Assembly: GCA_038503035.1 (NCBI GenBank) | Contig: JAVSML010025179.1 | Coordinates: forward strand, 61,218-125,217 | Length of the DNA: 64,000 nt | Source of the DNA: Crocodylus rhombifer | Lineage: Eukaryota > Chordata > Crocodylia > Crocodylidae | Direction: 5' to 3' | Shown: positions 11,127-26,100 of the stretch, piece by piece | Position numbering within the stretch: the stretch's first letter is position 1 | How the letters are laid out: each line of letters begins with the position of its first letter | Notes under the pieces: model-generated | The model's database searches: none | Told to the model about the DNA's origin: nothing | What the model saw: the letters and a program-made list of their open reading frames with translations, nothing else | Position numbers and translations under genes: made by a program

Positions 11127-14100
11127 GTGAGTAATGATTACTATGCTGCATAATATGCTAGAATGGTGGGGCAGAGAGCCTGTTACTATCTCCACTGAAA
11201 TATGGATATTTGGCTTTTCAACAGAACAGAAAGGAGGGCTGATTACGAGTGTTTTAAGCCAGACTTTAAATTGGCCATATTCCACTGAACAATTTTTTAG
11301 AGCAAAACGCTCTATTGAATGAGTGTGAAGCAACAGTAACGCTGGGCTAGATTCCACCCACAAATATGTAAGTAAGTGAAGCTTCATCAGAAGTCTCAGA
11401 AGTAAACATCTAAACCAGGGGTGGGCAGTTATTTGGGCTGAAGGGCCACTTCAGGAGTTTTGGTGTGCTGTTGAGGACCTGAGGGCAGGGAGGGATGACC
11501 CAGCCTCAGCCCTCTCATCACAGCTGTTTATACCACCTGGTACAGCAGGGGAGTAAGAAAGTTGCTAATTGATCCCATCCAGCCCTGGGCCTGTCCACTC
11601 CGCACCCACCACCAGGGGTGCTGGAGGGACCCGGCGGGTGGGGCCTCCATGGAGACCAGTCCAAGAACCCCATGGGCAGGGTGCACTCACCTGGGCAGAT
11701 GAGATGGCGCCACCAGCAGGTGGGGAGCAGCTTCTAGGAACAGGAGGGTGGGCAGGGCCAGGGCTGGAAATGTAGGGTGGCGACTGGGGTGACAGTGTGG
11801 GGCGGAGGCCGAGCTGGAACCCACTCCCCACGTGTCCGTGAAAGCACAGGACAAAGAACCAGTGTCTCTTGCAGCGATGGGCAGGGAGCGGATCACAGCT
11901 GTTCCCTGGGTCCTTTCCCCATGCAGTCATGGCCCTGCATGCCCGTCTTGCTCCAGATGCCTACCTGTGGCCACATCCCATCTACCTGGCTGAGTGTGCC
12001 CTGCCCATGGGGGTCCCAGGCCGGTCTCCTTGGAGACCCCACCGGCTCTGTCCAGCACCCCCGGCAGTAGGAGTGGGGTGGACAGACCAGGGTGCCGGGG
12101 CAGTGGGGCCTGGTTTGGCAGCAGAAACACTAGCAGTAGCATCCAGAATGTAAACACAGAGTGAACTGCCACTTCAGAGTCAACTCAGAAGCCAAGTCCG
12201 GCTGCTGTGCTGCCCATGCCCCATGGATTACAGCTCCCGGCTTGCCTGAGAGCCACATGCAGGGATAGGACAGGCTGTGCTCTACGCCAGGTGGCACCTC
12301 CACACCTAGGAGCCACAGGACTGGACGCGCACACCATGGGCCTGGGTTGCCCCTTGTGCCTGGGCTAGGCATGGCCAAGAGACCTGTCATGGGTCAAACA
12401 GAATCACATGGTAGGCCAGATCTGGCCTGTGGACCATATTTTGCCCATCGTAATCTAAGATGAATGTTACATCTCCTGCTGATATGAAAACTTTTTTTTC
12501 CAAGTGATCTCTAGCCTGCTCTTCCCTACAACCACCACTGACTATGCCAGCAATGTGCAAGGTCCCACCCCTCTAGTCCTTCCACACCATTGAACGGTAG
12601 GAGGTGGCAGCTGCAAAGGCCCATGAGTTTTATGTTAACCACTTGTGAAACACTTGTGGCCCATGGGTCACATGCTGGCTCCTTACAGGTTGTATGCATT
12701 CAATGAGGCACTAGTTGGATAGGCCTGGATTACTACACTGTGGCTCTGGCTTGCAAATGAACAACAACTTCATGACAACGATTACATAGGGCATTCACTC
12801 TTCATAATTCATTTTGTCACGAGTCACAGAAATCACATAGTATTGTTTCTGCTATCTGATATGATACCTCTGACCCACACAGCTGTCAGGATGGTCACAC
12901 AAATGCTTCTGCCAATAATAACTTGCACATAATGCTCTTTTCAGTAAGAAAAAGTATCCTTGCACAAACATTTTGAGGGATACAGACTTCAAATTCCATA
13001 GCAAGCAAGATGAGTGTCAGTCTCCTCAAATCATTTGTTTGCAGTATCACTCTTATTTCTAGGTTTTGTGTTTTGTTTTTTTTTAAAATATAGAGAGTGC
13101 ACGTGTATGTGTGGAACAAGGCTTGAGAAGGGATTTGTCTGTCTGGGATGTGGTAATGTCTAGTTGGATGGTTGTATTACAACCAGTACTCTATTGTTTG
13201 TACTGACAGCATCTGCTCCTGCCAGTCAGATTTAAGCCAACAGTCTGGCAATCTGACTCCTAATCCTAGTCATCTAGTCCAACCCTCAGGAAAAAATCAC
13301 TCTTTTTTGTTTACTATTGAAAAACTCTCAGGGTGTGTCCAGACAAGAGCGCACATGTGTTTTGCAGCATCTCAAAGCCTTTTGAGATGCTCCAAGAGGC
13401 ACGTGTGGAAAAGAGAAAAGGATATCCAAAAAAAGAAAACAGTGGAAAAAAAAGTAGAGCAGGGCACTGTCCCAGACCATGCACTGAGGTGACCGGAGGG
13501 TGGTTCCTCCACAGAGACCCTCTGGTAGCAGCCAGAGCATCTCTATGGTTGGCCCTCACCCTGGTTCTGAAGCACGCTGCAGGGAGGTAGACCCAGGCTC
13601 CAGTGCCAGTAAGTAGTGGGGGGGGGAGCTGCAGGAGGGAGGGGAAGAGGGCCATAGGCTGCCCACTCCCCCAGCCTCCCTGGGGGCTCCCCATCAAACC
13701 AGAGAGGTCCATAAGCCTGGAGTCCACACATGGTTATTATATGTGGGGTCAGACTCGATCTGCTGAGGTCCCTTCTGACCCAAACTTCTATGAACCCATG
13801 CTGGCACGGTAGACTAGGCAATGTGCCAGATTTCAGATTCTCAGGGTGCCAGTTGCTCTGAGAACCCCCTCAGGCAGGCCTGCTGACTAAGGTGTCCCAT
13901 GGAGGGGTGTGTGCCTCACCCTCACCACCCAAAAATGTACTCCAAACCCAATAAATGCATTGGTTTCTTTATTGCATACAACTATATATAGAAAAGAAAT
14001 GATTAATAAAAGATATATAAAAATCAATAGTTAATAAAACCAACAATTTGAATAAAATTTACAACAGCAACATTAGGTGAATAATTCCAACACACTGGGT

Positions 14101-17100
14101 GGTCCCACTTCTATCAAACAACCTCAAAGATTACATACACCTGGTTATAACTCTTTAAAACAGTTTCCCCCCCATAACCCAGGTTGATTTCCCTCTGGTC
14201 ACAATCTCCTTCCCATAACAATACATGACAACGCAACTTTAACTATGAACCACCACTAGATGGCAGAGGCAAGGGTTCTGCTGCTCTGGTGAAAGTGGAC
14301 TCCTTAGTCTTTCTTGGTAACTCGGCAAAAACAAGTCTCCCATCAGCCACTGCAGGCGATAGGCTTCTTTTCTTTAGTTTCCTTCTGAAAAGTATATGTC
14401 CTGCAAACACTAGGGGTTAAGTGTCCCTTCACAGACCCATGCAGATTCCGGATTCAGACAGCCCAGAGAGGGAGCAGGCTGTGAATCTCCCCCAGCACCT
14501 TCACATGTAGATAGGGGATTCTTTCCACAGGCCTCTGTCCCTGCAGTTCAAGCCTTTTCAGCTCAAACAGAGGATTTCCCCTCTTCAGGTCCCTGACCAG
14601 GCAGCTTCTCCCAGCTCCCAGCCAGCTTACCAACCCCTCCTCACTCTTTTCTTGGGTACCTGTGGCTGATTGCACAGCTCTGGCCCAGGTGGGGAATCAG
14701 TGATGTCTGCTCCCCTTTGCCTGAGGAAGGAAAGGAGAGGCTGAGTCTCTGCTCCTCTCTCCAGGCTGATGTTGCTCTCCTTTGGCTTCTCCCCTTCTGA
14801 TTTTTCCTCCCTCAGCTTTTTCTGGCACTATAGTAGCCAATCAGAGCCCAGGGTTTGCAATGGGGGCTCTGGTCACAGTTCAAATGCTCAAGGAAAAACA
14901 TGCATTGTGTACAGCATATTCTCCATTTAAAAAAGCTATTGCACTGTCTGCAAACTTTTTGCTGCCTTCCTTACAAAGTTGTTAGGCACAGCTCACCCAC
15001 TCAGCTTGCAGCCAAGCAAGCCTTTGCAACTGTTAAACTTAATTAGCATTTAAACCCTTTGGGGGAGGATCCATAAGCATCACTTGGCCAGAGTGCTTTG
15101 TGTGTTGAAATAAAAAGAATATTTTTGGCTTGCTTGCTCTGGCAACTGCAATTCCCTTCATCCTTTTGAAGTAAAAAAAAACTCTCTCTCGGTTCATTTT
15201 CTTTGGAGGCTCATTGAATAACAAATCCTTAGGCACACATTGTTGGTGAGACAAAAGGTATATATTTGCAAATAGGGTCAGAGGGAGAAGACAAAAGATC
15301 AAACCCCTCTGCCCCCGAGCACAATCATTAGCAGGCTTTTATCCCCTCTCTTCTGGCACGTGTACAGAAACAGGAACTTTTACAACTCATTTCCGGTTTA
15401 TACAAACATGCATGAGAATACGTCAGATCATGCATCCCATGTGTATTATAATTAACTACTTAAGTATGCGGGGCGGATAGGCTTAATATGTATTAGGTTA
15501 TTACGCGTGCTCAAAAGGGACTCAAGGTTACTCAAGGTTCAACCCGAAGGCCAAAATGGCAATTACTCTTATCTTAGCCTAAGAACCGTAGGAGCCATGA
15601 AAGAAAGTGTGATTTAGTGTAACAAAGAGATAGTAAATTTGCAGAACAAAGAGAGCTCTTGGAGTTTTTCCTTCAGTTTCCAACCCCCGCTTCCCTCTCT
15701 CATTAAGGAGACAAGGAGGGCTGGCAGCCGTGCTTATTTAAAGGACAACACTATTGATGGGAGCTAACAGCTATTGATAATGCATTTTTAATAATATTTC
15801 TAACACTTTCTAAATGTTACTCTTGGTTTCCCTTTAAGGTTTAACAAGCATGCACCCTTCTAGAGTTGCACAGATTTTTAACCTGATGTTAAACTGTCTC
15901 TTAGAGCACCCACTTCTACAGGAGTTACATTACATTGTCTGCAGTTGATATGCTTTGATTTTTCGAAAGTTCACTGTTAATTCCACTGATGCTGAGGAAG
16001 CCTTTTAATATGAAAGATGCTATGCATAGTTCTGCCTATGTTTCTAAGAAGAGCCGCCCACACTTGCCCTTTATTGGTATTTATACTGAATTTAGTATTT
16101 GTTTCCTCTAAGGTTACTTTTTTTCCCTAGCTGTTCTAACTGATAGTGATTTTGATCTGTAGTGATGCTGATATTTGCTTGTTTACCAAGAGGTGCAGTC
16201 TTTTGAATCTAGCCCAGAGCACCAATGAAATATGCTTCACTAAGGTTTTTCCATGAAGATTCCCCCCCCCCAAAAAAAATTCTGCTAGTACACGGACTCT
16301 TCTGGGTTCCATCACAACCTCTTTCACCAACTAACTGTGGTGTTTTGGACATCTGTCCTGCCAAAAACTCAGGAATAGGACAACAAGAATTAATCTCTGG
16401 CCTGTCTTATTATATTCTCCTTTTAGGGAGTGCCAACACGTTAAATAGAAAGACCTTCTCTGTTTTTAGAACAGTCAAGTCTGTGACAGTCAATAATCAG
16501 CGGTCAAAGAACATATTTAGGCTAATTACCAACTCAATCTCCTTTCATGCACCCTTCACACTACACATTTTGGGTTGTTTCAGTCACTACCCAATATTAA
16601 TCATTTCTGTTCAGTTCTCACATTTAGTTCTCTGTGATGGCTAGAACCAGAAGGGTTAAATAGGCAACTTTAACAGGAGAAATCTGCTTTTTGAAGGTAT
16701 CTGAAGTAGCTTATAGGAGTAGTTTCCTGTCTGTCTAGAAAAAGATTTATATGTAGCTTTTTATACTAATCTTCAGACAGCATGAACTTTAAAAAGCAGA
16801 CCTGAACATTATAACCACAGGCGTAGCCGATTTATAAAATTTTGCTTAAAAATCAGTAAAAAAAAACTAAAAGGTATAATTAACATGATGAGTTGAACTT
16901 AGGTGGAGACTTGTTAATCTCAGACCCCAAAGTGATGTGGTGTGATTTGTTTATTGGGTAAACCCAAGCTTGGGCAGCAACTTATTATAATGATTTCTAA
17001 CTTTTTAACCCTATAGGATAACAGCTATAAAGTAACACTATAAATAGCTATAACTAAAAAAATTAACACAAATAAAATATAAAAGAACACACACGTTAAG

Positions 17101-20100
17101 TAACCCTCAGGGAAAGACGGAACAGAAAAAAGTCATTGCTGTCCCATACCCCCACGGATCTGCGAGAGCGAAAACCAGATCCTGACTGAGGGACCTTCCT
17201 CCAGTTCACCCTCTGACAGCCCAGTTCAGAGACATCCGACTTCACTGAATCAACTTGCTGTGTATCTTCTAACTGAGAGATGATCAGTAAGTTGCTAACC
17301 AAGTGGGAACTCTTTCCTTTGTCTGTTTTATTATCACTGTCAATTTTAATCTGTATTGTTATGTTGTCTGCTTATTAGCTTAACCTTTCTACTAACTGTC
17401 ATATGTGCAAATTATAAGTAAAATTTATTCTAAGTGAAACTTGTCATTGCTTTCCTTCCCAACCTCACCGCCTCCATTCCAAACCAAAAAGCCCAGTGGC
17501 TAATGAAGTTGCAGTGCTCAGTCTGCAACTAAGTTGATATACTCACAGTGCCCAGCTAGTCTGTGACAGTTCTCCACAACTGATTTACTTTACTGAAGCC
17601 CAGTGACTGTTAGTGCACAAAATGTTACAAAAAACTATTTTTTCTGCAGGGCAAATGTCCAGGGATCCACATTCTAACTGTTTTTGTATTTTTTTTAAAA
17701 AAAAGGTACAATTTAAGGTCCACAAACTCAAAAGTTTGTTTTTAATCTTAATGATTTAAGGCCACATTTTACTCAGTTACATTGGAGTAAATTCAGAGGA
17801 AATTCGTTACTTTAAAACTGAATCGCTCGACATTTGTAACAGTGCAACCGAGATCTGATTCTATCCCTCGGACTTGGAACTTATTTTTTCCCTTAGTGGG
17901 ATAATAGACAAAACAGCAACTACTCACCTCAGAAGGTGGAAGCTGAATTAAGGTATGTTGAGCTCCTCCAATAAGGATGCCATGCAAAATTCACAGAGTT
18001 ATTTTTAAACCTTTAGTTGTCATTTATGATGCAACTCCAGGATTAACTCATCCATACTGATTAAGTTCCTTGCATAATAATTTAAAAACAAAATCCCTCC
18101 CTCTGCTCCAGCCCAAGACATCCCAGAAACCAGACAGGCGATACTTCCAAGAAAATCTCTAAAAGAGAAAATTGGAGGTCTCAGCTGCCAGTGATTTGAA
18201 CAATGCAGCTTTGCATTGCAAGATTACATAGGTGTTTTTTTGTTTTGTTTGTCACATCTGTTCATTTCCTGGTCATTCAAACACAGGCTTCAATTTGGGA
18301 GGTGGTAAGAATTAGTACAATAGCTTTGTAAATTAATGTACATATTTTTCTGTAAATATTATTTGTAAATTAATATTAAGCACAGTTTACAATGAGGATC
18401 TCTGCCTCCATGTTTAAAAGGAAATTTATAAATCTGTCCCCAACTCAGATATGAGCATGGTGTTGCCAGACATCTAAGGTCATGGGTTGTTGAGAAGCAC
18501 ATTCTGAATTGTTGGAAGAGCTGTCCTGTGCTAGCAGTTTAGTTGCAATTGGTTCATTCAGTCCTGATAAAGGCAGCAGCCACACAGTTACAGATGCCTT
18601 TTAACTAACAAACAAAGTTTGAATTTCTGCCAGTTTCATATGTTAATAGCTGTGCCTGCAGTTTTCCCATGTCTCCCTTAAGATAATTAATACAGAAATT
18701 AGCAAGTCCCATGAGAATCCACTCCTCATATCTTTTCTTTTATTGACTTCTTAACCTTCTAACCCTGTCCTCAGCCTTGGAGCACATAACCTAGTCCCTC
18801 ATTTTTCCATGGTTTTAATGGTCTATAGTTCATCAACAGGAGTTCCTTCATGCTTTACTACCCATTTTAAATTTCTCTCTACCAGTCACTCATTGGTAAC
18901 TTTTTTCCCCTCTATCCTCACACCAAGTGTGCATTCATTCAGACATACCAGGTGGCAACGCTTGTAAGACAAGTTCTCTCAGGGTGCTGAAAGAAGTGAC
19001 GTTTTGTTACGGTCAGCCCCCTGAAGCATGTACAACATTGCCCCCTGCTGTGTGCACTTTTGTACAGGTGACCTCTAGTTTATTCTTTGTGTGGCCAAAC
19101 AAGGTCAAGTAGCTAGTATAAAATAGCATTAGACCTGCAGTCCGTTCTTTCAGTTCTCTACTTACTGGCATTGCCTTCACCTGTGTCAATAAGCTCTCCC
19201 TATTTGTTGCATAAACTCCTTGTATGCCCACGTTCTGTCAGTGTTTCAATTCCATAAAAATTAGTTCATTGTAAACCCTACTCATTAAGGAAAGACAGAA
19301 AAATACAATCAACAGCCCAATGGTATTAGACATTCCAGTTACCATTTAGTTTGCACAATGCTTCTATTTAGGAAAGGCAATACACTGCAATTAAATTTTT
19401 TGAAGTCTGTGAGATACCAACTTAAACATGCTTGATTCATCACCTTTGGGAAAACTGCCCTCACTTTGTGTCTTTAAAGGAACAGTTGCAACCTTCTGAC
19501 AGTTTAGAGTCTAGACATGGTCTTAGCCACATTTTAGAAATAGGAGAGAATCATAGGGCTGGATGGGCCCCCAAAGGTCATCTAGTCCAACCTGTGTGCA
19601 CATCCTAAACTATTCCATATGCTTCTCCAGCCCATCCTTGAAAGCCTCTGATGAAAGAGATTCCTCAACTTTTTAGGCAGATTGTTCCATTAGCTTACTG
19701 TTCTTACAATTAGGAAATTTTTTCTATGAGATTTGTTCTTAATCTGCATTTAAAGACTAAGGATGCCTGTACACATGCAGGGAATCTGCTCTGATGCACT
19801 GTAATTACAGCACATCAGAGCAGACTTGATTAATCAGGTCCACTGGAGTGTGCTAGTTAGTATGCAGCATCCGTGTCATGTATTCAGCAGCCCTATGCAT
19901 AAAAATGGTGGCAGGGGTGCTTTAAGTAAAGAGCAAATTAACTTTATTGAAAGCAACCCTGCTGCCATTTTGAAGTGCAAGGAAACTGAATGTGAAATGT
20001 TGTGAGCACTTTAATTAAAGTGCACCCCCCTCCACCACCAAGGATGTATAAAGAAAGTAGACTAGGAGAATACTGGTATTGTAACAGTCCCCATGACAAC

Positions 20101-23100
20101 TGTGAAAGTAGCATAGATAGGGCCTTGTCTATGAGGTCTGTAGCCATTTTGACCTATTCAGACCGGCCAGTAGAAGATTCCACTTGTGCAGCAGTTTTCC
20201 ATTAGCATGAGAACTAGTTCCTCCAGCTTTGTGTCAACATCCCTAACAACATTGACATGATGGGGCATTTTTACACATGCGCCGATGTGTTCCAATTAAA
20301 ATGTGTTGGAACAGACTCAATTAGTTGATCATGCTGCGGTGTTCCAATCAGAATGTGCCAGCATCTCATGTATTCAGTGCCCCTTGTTTCAAAACGGCAG
20401 CGAGCTTCAATTAAAAGTGCCCCTGCTACCATTTTGAAACACTAGATGCTGAATACGCGAGACACTGCAGGTCTAATTAAAATGCCTCCTCCCCCACCCT
20501 GGCGTGCATGAATAGGTACCCATGGTTACCATTGTTCTACAATCATCATCTAGAAACCATACACCAAACTCGTAAGCTTAATCAGCCATTGGGTTCCTAT
20601 TGTTTAGGTCAAGATTAGGACCAAAGTACATCAAATCCATAAAACCAGGAAGTGGAAATGTACTCCCCATCAGTCTTTATCTCTGTGCATTTGTTTAAGA
20701 GTATGCAGGTATCCCAGATATGAGTGTTCCTCCTGATTCAGGCATCTAGATGGTCACTGCAGTGAAATCAGCCTCCCGCACCCAAGAAACATTGCCAGGA
20801 TTCTTTTTTCTTCAGTTCAGATATTTGGATCTTTGCCTTGGTCTTTCTGACTCAATTACTAAAAATGCTTCTTTTCCTGGTCCCCTTTAGCTGGATTGGA
20901 TACCAACAGTTATCACAGCCAAGAAGAAATGTCAACTGCCATAAACTGAAAGGATTTAAGTTGTTCAGATAAAACTTAAAATTCCAAGATGACAAGCCTG
21001 TATATTTTCCCCTATGGGTGGATAGGAGCTAATCTTTAAGAACATCAGGAATTACAACCCAGCTTCATCCAAGTTTCTTTTCTTCTTTCTGCTTGTCACT
21101 TACTAAGAACAACTGATACCTTTTTCATTATTGACCACACAGAAGTACTTGTATTTGACTGGCCACAGTACTTAACACAAATACAAGTTTCCCTCACTTT
21201 ATGCAGGTTCTGTATGTGCAAATTTGCTCTTAGGTGATGACACTTTTTATACTAAAAATTCATTATATGAGAGATAAATTCACTCTTATGCAATCAGTGT
21301 GATGGAAGCCCTCAGTCAGCTCCTTTGTGTCGTGTACAATGGGAATGATGTACACCAAAATAGTCTCCTGTGTGGATCTGTGCTCCTCACTCATTGTCTG
21401 TGATGCATTTCTGTAGTTACCATCATGATTGTGGTAACATTCACCATCACCCTGTTCTTGCCAACAGTACCATAATTGCCTTGTAAAAAAGTGGTAGAAG
21501 TGGGCCTGGGGGACAGTACAGTCATGGTTTTGGACCATATCCCTACTCGTTACAATGTAAAGTGGGTTCCCTTTACGCAAATTTGAGTTATGCACCGTTT
21601 CACAGGAACACACGTACACCCTAATTCTGACTATCACCAAGAAGCCTCAACTTTGTCTGGTGTATATATTCACTGGTTTTTCTAAAGGCAAATTTTAACA
21701 AGTGCCCAAATTAGTCCTCTCCTAACTTTCATATAGGATTTAGAAAGATATACAGCTTAGTAGTAGTCCCTTTTGCATTAAAATTTCCCTGATTACTCCA
21801 TTCTCCCACATGGTGGCAGTGTTCACTCTGAATTCAACTTAGCAGAGCCTTGAAGCTGAAAATGTAGAAGAACAATGCATCTAGTTTAACTGGGTTTTTC
21901 TGACTACTTCATATCTATTGTGAGACACAAAAGGTGCAAGAAAATAAATGTTTAAAATGCATAGGGGAAAAAATAGCAATGTGTGCAGCCTAGTGAGCAA
22001 TTCAATATAAAAAAAACAAAACAAAATAAACAAACAAAAACACACACACACACACACACAAGGGTAATAATACTTAAAAATGTGTTTAAGAGAGTTTGTG
22101 CATGCCTGTCGCACAGATTCTCCACCATCAGACCCAATTCAAAATAAGCTAGAAAACTCATCTTCAAGGGCACTATTAACGCACAACCACAGCAAGATAC
22201 CTAGCTCAGGCAGAGACATCTGAGAGTTAGGATGAGATCCAGGAAACCAGTGTAGCAGTACAGCCACGCTCCATTCAGCTGTGTGGCACACGCTTATTGA
22301 GCTTTCAAATTCAATGAGTCCATTCAGCTCAGGCTCCAAAACCTAGGGAGTAAGCCCTAACACAATTTGCCCTCTTCTTCCCCCCTTTCCTGTGCCAAGT
22401 TCAGGGGCAGGGGAAGAGGGGGGACAAACAATTGCAGTGCTTACCCCTCTGGACTCTAGGTCACACAGAAAAGCCTACACTGACCAGCTGATGAACTCAG
22501 AGAGCTCTGTGCACAGGCAGGAGCCTGCACTGACCAGCCAGGAGCTCAGAGACCTCATTGTGCAGGTGAAGCACAATAGAAGGGGAGGGGTACCCCAACT
22601 CTCCCACCCGAGATCCAGCCTTGGATCCATTTGATATAGAAGTCTAGGCAGCGATGGAGAAAGCCTTTGACACACAATCTGTCATTAAAAAGGGTAGTTC
22701 AAGTTCTTCTGCATGTGAAGTTACCAGAACAAAAACAAAACAAACCAAAGTTCACACTTCTCTTAGAGCTGTGCTCATTTGTGTTAATGGTATTTTAACT
22801 TGGAAGTCTAATGATGGCTCCAAGGGTCAGATTTCCAAAATAATTTAGGTGAAGAACTTCATTCCCAACGTCTGTGTCATGGGGTAACAGCCGAGCATGC
22901 AACTTTGGTCACTGGATTCACAAAATGATAAAGCCACTAAGGGTTCCTAGCAGCATTTTCCCAGCCCAAGAGATATCAAATGCAACAAACTACTCTTTTA
23001 AGTGAGGGCCAGATTTCCTACACAAGAGCTTAATGCATTTAAATGAGGTAAGGTTCTGCTGGTGACCCTGAAAGGGTAATAATTGCAGATAAAATTCTAC

Positions 23101-26100
23101 CCTCAATGTACTGCCCATTGACAGTACAGGTTGCTTATGACATTTGTTTTTCAGCCTGCTCCTACAATCCATATAATTTGACTTTTTGTTGCAACAAGTT
23201 TAGCATATCTAATAAACAAGAGAAAAAGCTTAGTTACCTTGCCTGAAGTTACTGAGGAGCGTGAGGGAGTTCAGTCAGAAAAAAAAAAAAACAAAAAACC
23301 CCACCCAAACTCACAGGCCATAGTTACAAAGTTTTAGATGGTAGCAGGCCAGGGAGCCTCAAGGCTGCAGTGCACAGCTTGCATCTGCCCCCACCCTGCA
23401 TACAAATCTGGGGGGGGGGGCCTGTGCCCCCCCTGCCGTGTCTTCTTCCCTGGGAAGGCATGCAGCAGCAGGAGGCTAGCTCCTACCACCCCCAGATGAT
23501 CTTCCCATGGATCTCTCCTGCTCCATCATGGCCCCAGGCACCACCCTGGCTGGGCAGCAAGGGGCCCAGCCCCTGCCCCACTCCCTCCTTCTCCATGGGT
23601 TCCTCAAATCTTCCCTCCACCTTCCTCCATAAACTTACCTGCAGGCAGCTGCAAGGGGGGTGGGGGGTAACTGCTGTTCACTGCTGCTGGGACTGAATTC
23701 CTGGCCATGTTCTTGTGCATGCATGCACACGTGCATGTGGCACTCCTTGCATCCTGCAGCCCCTTGCAGGCTAAAACTGTGCCAGCTTGCAAAAGGAAAC
23801 CCATTTCCTGCATTTTTCCCCATGGTGAATGGAAAACTTGGATGCCTGTATGATACTACGTGTCTGGGACAAAATGCTGTCCTGGAGTCATGTAGCCTAG
23901 GACCAGGACTTGATATACCCATTTTAGGACTATTCCACCCAAGTAGGCATGGGTGGTCATGATACCCTCTTCCTGGGGGCAGGGAGAACATGGCCTTGGC
24001 CATGGGGTCTCCATGTACTTGGCACCCATGCCATAGGCCCATATAGAAAGTTCTCCTGTTTTCTTTATCAGTTTGAACCATGCACAGAGGCATGCTAGTT
24101 CTTTAGAACAAAAACCTGGAATGCAGGACATTGGAGTATTTTCACATGTGACTGAATTTGAAGGTAGTTCCACCATCCCAGTGTTTTCATAATATACCAA
24201 GGTCCATTTCTGATTGAAGTGGAGGATCTCTCACAAAACATGTGGAGTGTAGGAACTAAGGATACCCTTATCTGACTGCACTCCAGAGCTGAACCAACAA
24301 GACAGCATACTGTTCATGAAGGAGATGAAGCCATGAAACATCAAGTTCATGTAAATTTATTTCATTGTACTAGAAATGAGCTTGTTTCCATACATCCAAG
24401 TACAAAGAAAAGAAAAAAAGGATATTGGAAAATAGAAAAAGAAGAATTTCATTATCTTGAGCCTCCAGATATCTTGATCTCATCTCCCAAAGTTCCTCTT
24501 GCATTTATTTACAAATGGAAGAACATTTCAAGCTTAGCCAGGAAAAGTCATATACTGATCCACAAGATATGTTGTTGAAGAGACTTGCCTCTCTCTCCCC
24601 CCCCCTCTTTTTTTTAAGTATGCACATTAACATTTGGCCACTGAAATAGCCATTAATGAAAGTGTCCTTGGCCCCAATTTCCTTTTGGCAGATGAATGAG
24701 ATCTTCATTAAAAAAGATGGATGAATAGAAATAGCTAAAGTCATGGCCAAATGCAACTTAACAGTTCTATCCAAAATTCAGAGACATAAAGGCAATCCTA
24801 GAATATGCTATGTGCTAGCTATTGTCTATTGAATGCAGATGTCACAGCAAATCTCTCACAATTATCATCAGCTTTAAATTTTAGGTCTCATTTGATGGTA
24901 TATTCAGCAGCACCCACCACCACCACACTGAAATAAGCTTCTCTCTCTCCTGCTATTTCTCCAGGCCTCCTCTCTCCCCCTGCTCTGCCTCCAGTAAGAG
25001 AAAGGAGACAAGTCTGCCTTTTCAATCCACATGCGAGAAAGGGTTGCAAAATCAGGTCCTAAGTCTTAAACCTTAAGTTACTCTTACGGTATTCCTATGG
25101 TGTCTACTCTGTTTTACCTATAGCAGCAATTTTCAAAAAATTTGCTTCTGAAAACACCACAAAACAACATTTGTAAGAATCTCTTTGTAAGCATGTGCAT
25201 CTTAAGTCTTTATTTTAATGTCTAAATATTAAAAAAAAAGTATCCAAGGATAAAAATATTTCAAGTATTGAGTTATACTAAATTGATATTTATTCAGTTA
25301 AAAATAAATATATACTATTATAAATAGGACTAAACAAATGAGAACTCCATTCAGCAAAAGTTTTCCCAAGTCGTTTCAAAACCAGTGCCACAAGGCCAGA
25401 ACCTTTCAAAGATTTTTACCTCCTTCCCCACAAAGAGCCTCACAACACCCCCCGAACAGTGGTTGAGGCATTCACTACTACCTGGTCTTAAAACCCAGTT
25501 TAACCAGTGGACTAGGAGCTTCTTTTGTTTTGTGCCAAAAGATGCCATTCTACTGGTAAGAAAGCCTTCCGAGTTTCATTCTAGGTGTGAGAAAGTAGGG
25601 GAGGGTGGCACCTTAAAAAGCAATTCAGAAGCAAGAGCTTTTATAGACACCTGCCTACTTCAAAGCAGTAGCTTAGATATGCCTGCAGAGCTGAGCAAAC
25701 TGCCTAGCAGTTCTACCTGCTGGGGTGAGGCTCAAATTGCAGCCAGCCAGGCTTCTATCCCTTCTCTATGGGTGAGGGTGCAGAAGATTCTGGGATACCT
25801 GAAGACTTCCTTTTGGATGGTATATCTACGGGGAGTGGCTACGCCTTAATGGAATGATCTTGGTAGCACAAATCAGGGATAAGTGCCCTGCCCTGGAATC
25901 ACTTTGATCTGCATAACAAGTGTTAATATGTGGACAGTCCAGGGGTTAAGACCTAAAGGAGCTGCCCAAAATTATTATGCAAGGTCCATTTTAAACAGTA
26001 ATTTTGGGTGGCTCTTAACTTCTGGATTGTCTACACAATGCATCTTAATACCTGAAGCTGGTTTAAAAACATTCTTCATGCAGCTTGGAGTTATACTACT

